This document shows positions 6,972-8,048 of a DNA stretch of 8,048 nucleotides, one piece after another. A program made the position numbers and the translations under genes. Position 1 is the first letter of the stretch, and every line of letters starts with the position of its first letter. Under the pieces are notes generated by a model, which saw nothing but the letters and a program-made list of their open reading frames with translations, had not been told where the DNA came from and did no database searches. The DNA is from CAYTLQ01 sp964438715 (GTDB taxonomy: Bacteria; Bacteroidota; Ignavibacteria; Ignavibacteriales; Ignavibacteriaceae): assembly GCA_964438715.1 (NCBI GenBank), contig CAYTLQ010000034.1, forward strand, positions 1-8,048, given 5' to 3'.

Positions 6972-7621
6972 TCAATTATTTTTACTAATGATGCACTTTC
7001 TACAATCCCTGTATAAACTTTTTTATCCTTGCTTACGATTCTTATCTTTTCTCCTAAGCGACCGTTTTCTCTGGCATTTACTTCCATACTTACAGTTACT
7101 GTGCCATTGTTAAAATATGCAGTAAGTATATCGCCGTTTTTAATAATCTCCTTCATTTCAACCATGTGGCTACAGAGGATACTACCTTTTTTTATAAAGA
7201 GCCTGCTTTGCATATTATTTAGACTTCCGGTTTCCAGAATTGCCGGACTTCTTAGTTGAGAAACTTCCTGAAGTTCTGAAACAAAATTCTCAGGCGATAA
7301 AACAACTCCCTTTTTAATATCTTCAACAGCCACAAGCGTTTCCATAAATAAACGAAGTCGAACCGTTATTACCAGACTGGTTCTTTTACCAAAATTATCT
7401 GTTGTAATAACCGGTATGTAGCCATATTGTCCATTCAAAACGAATTTCTTAGTATTGTCTATTTTTAATGATGCGGTTGATGTTCCTACATTTTTCGTAA
7501 GAATCTCGTACTCCCATGTTTTATAAACCGACAAATGCTTCCCCAAATATTCAGAAACCTGAGTTTCAAAACTCTGAGCTGAAGTTTGTACGGCAACAAA
7601 CAAAACAAAGAGCAACAACAT
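6968..7621 (-). CDS. flgA: FlgA, periplasmic chaperone for P-ring assembly
   Basis: FlgA is the periplasmic chaperone needed for FlgI to assemble into the P-ring. The 217-residue protein starts with a short Sec signal peptide (MLLLFVLFVAVQTSAQ, likely cleaved after SAQ or TSA). A poorly conserved N-terminal region follows, then a SAF-like domain (about 94-155) with VAVEDIKKGVVLSPENFV, and a C-terminal beta domain (about 157-217) with IIKNGDILTAYFNNGTVTV, a G-LGEKIRIVS block and YTGIVESASLVKI. The last blocks match the usual FlgA ending (G..I.V...sG....G.V...G.V.I). The length is close to E. coli FlgA (219). A GAGG at 7630-7633, eight bases upstream of the ATG, supports the start. It lies 4 nt after flgG and overlaps flgH by 4 nt, placing the chaperone just ahead of both ring proteins. 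The family is divergent, but sequence and context agree. Confidence 0.92.
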   Translation of the reverse strand: MLLLFVLFVAVQTSAQSFETQVSEYLGKHLSVYKTWEYEILTKNVGTSTASLKIDNTKKFVLNGQYGYIPVITTDNFGKRTSLVITVRLRLFMETLVAVEDIKKGVVLSPENFVSELQEVSQLRSPAILETGSLNNMQSRLFIKKGSILCSHMVEMKEIIKNGDILTAYFNNGTVTVSMEVNARENGRLGEKIRIVSKDKKVYTGIVESASLVKIIE

Positions 7622-7625
7622 TGTT

Positions 7626-8048
7626 TTAGCCTCGTTTCAGATTATTTGCCATTTGCATCATATCCTCAACAGTTTTTACGGTCTTGGAATTAATTTCATA
7701 GGCTCTCTGCGCTGTTATCATCGCAATCATTTCCTCAACAATATCAACATTCGATGCCTCAATGAACCCCTGTTGAATTTCACCAAATCCGTTTGAACCC
7801 GGTGATCCGATAATCGGTGCGCCGGATGCAGGCGTTTCTGCATAAAGGTTGTTTCCCAGTGCAAGAAGCCCTGCAGGATTGACAAATTTTACAAGTTCTA
7901 TATTTCCTACTTCAATTGAATTACCGTTTACCTCATCGAGAGTTACCACACCATCCTTTGAAATTCGTATCTGTGCTGTATCGGCATTTACCCGGATGCC
8001 CGGTTCAAGAACATATCCGTTAGCCGTAACAATTGTACCTTCTGACGA
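7626..8048 (-). CDS. flgG: FlgG, distal rod protein (5' part beyond the window edge)
   Basis: FlgG forms the distal rod, the drive shaft running through the P- and L-rings. Only the C-terminal 140 residues are in the window; the frame stays open to base 8048, so the ATG at 7949 is internal and not the start. Visible blocks are GTIVTANGYVLEPGIRV and ISKDGVVTLDEVNGNSIEVG (the mid-domain of FlgF/FlgG proteins), then LVKFVNPAGLLALGNNLYAE, GSNGFGEIQQGFIEASNVDI, and the C-terminal helix VEEMIAMITAQRAYEINSKT followed by VKTVEDMMQMANNLKRG. LALGNNLYAETPASG and the VDIVEEMIAMITAQRAYE helix fit FlgG better than FlgF, FlgE or FlgC. Full-length FlgG is about 260 residues, so just under half is missing. 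flgA follows after 4 nt. FlgF is the main alternative; the position immediately before flgA-flgH-flgI supports FlgG. Confidence 0.95.
   Translation of the reverse strand, partial: SSEGTIVTANGYVLEPGIRVNADTAQIRISKDGVVTLDEVNGNSIEVGNIELVKFVNPAGLLALGNNLYAETPASGAPIIGSPGSNGFGEIQQGFIEASNVDIVEEMIAMITAQRAYEINSKTVKTVEDMMQMANNLKRG
7630..7633 (-). promoter_or_regulatory. Shine-Dalgarno site of flgA (GAGG)
   Basis: GAGG on the minus strand lies eight bases upstream of the flgA ATG (7621), within the last codons of flgG (CGA GGC TAA). It supports the chosen start, which also begins directly with the hydrophobic core of the signal peptide. Confidence 0.6.

Noticed and set aside
7626..7949. A separate 107-residue gene starting at the ATG at 7949
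   Set aside because: The frame is open upstream to the window edge and encodes further FlgG sequence, so this ATG is internal.

Overview
The window is a densely packed flagellar operon read entirely on the minus strand, so transcription runs from high to low coordinates. It holds ten genes: flgG (5' part beyond the right edge), flgA, flgH, flgI, a dual-domain flgJ, flgN, flgK, flgL, motA and motB (3' end beyond the left edge). Junctions range from a 14-nt overlap to a 7-nt gap, and no non-coding stretch is longer than a few bases. I found no RNA gene, mobile element, CRISPR array, terminator or convincing internal promoter, and the plus-strand open frames are shadows of these genes.

The host is a Gram-negative (diderm) motile bacterium, because it encodes both the P-ring protein FlgI and the L-ring protein FlgH. 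The sequence is AT-leaning, and the proteins are clearly diverged from the enterobacterial versions: FlgJ carries a lytic transglycosylase (SLT/GH23-like) domain instead of the Salmonella-type glucosaminidase, FlgH has no lipobox cysteine, and FlgI has no cysteines after its signal peptide. An Ignavibacteria/Chlorobi-like or other FCB-group source is a weak guess; the phylum cannot be fixed from this window.

Right to left, the layout follows assembly order. At 6396-8048 are the distal rod (FlgG), the P-ring chaperone (FlgA) and the L-ring (FlgH). At 4477-6388 are the P-ring (FlgI) and FlgJ, which would cap the rod and open the peptidoglycan. At 1427-4490 are the export chaperone FlgN and its expected clients FlgK and FlgL, the hook-filament junction proteins. 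At 1-1430 is the stator pair MotA/MotB, which converts ion flow into torque. Small overlaps and stop/start junctions (ATGA at flgA/flgH and flgL/motA, TAATATG at flgN/flgK, and possibly CTGA at motA/motB) suggest translational coupling of a single transcript.

This is essentially an ordinary flagellar locus and I see no undescribed system in it. The points worth a second look are the motB start (no canonical start near the expected place), the cysteine-free FlgH, the FlgJ-SLT fusion, and the absence of flgM between flgJ and flgN.
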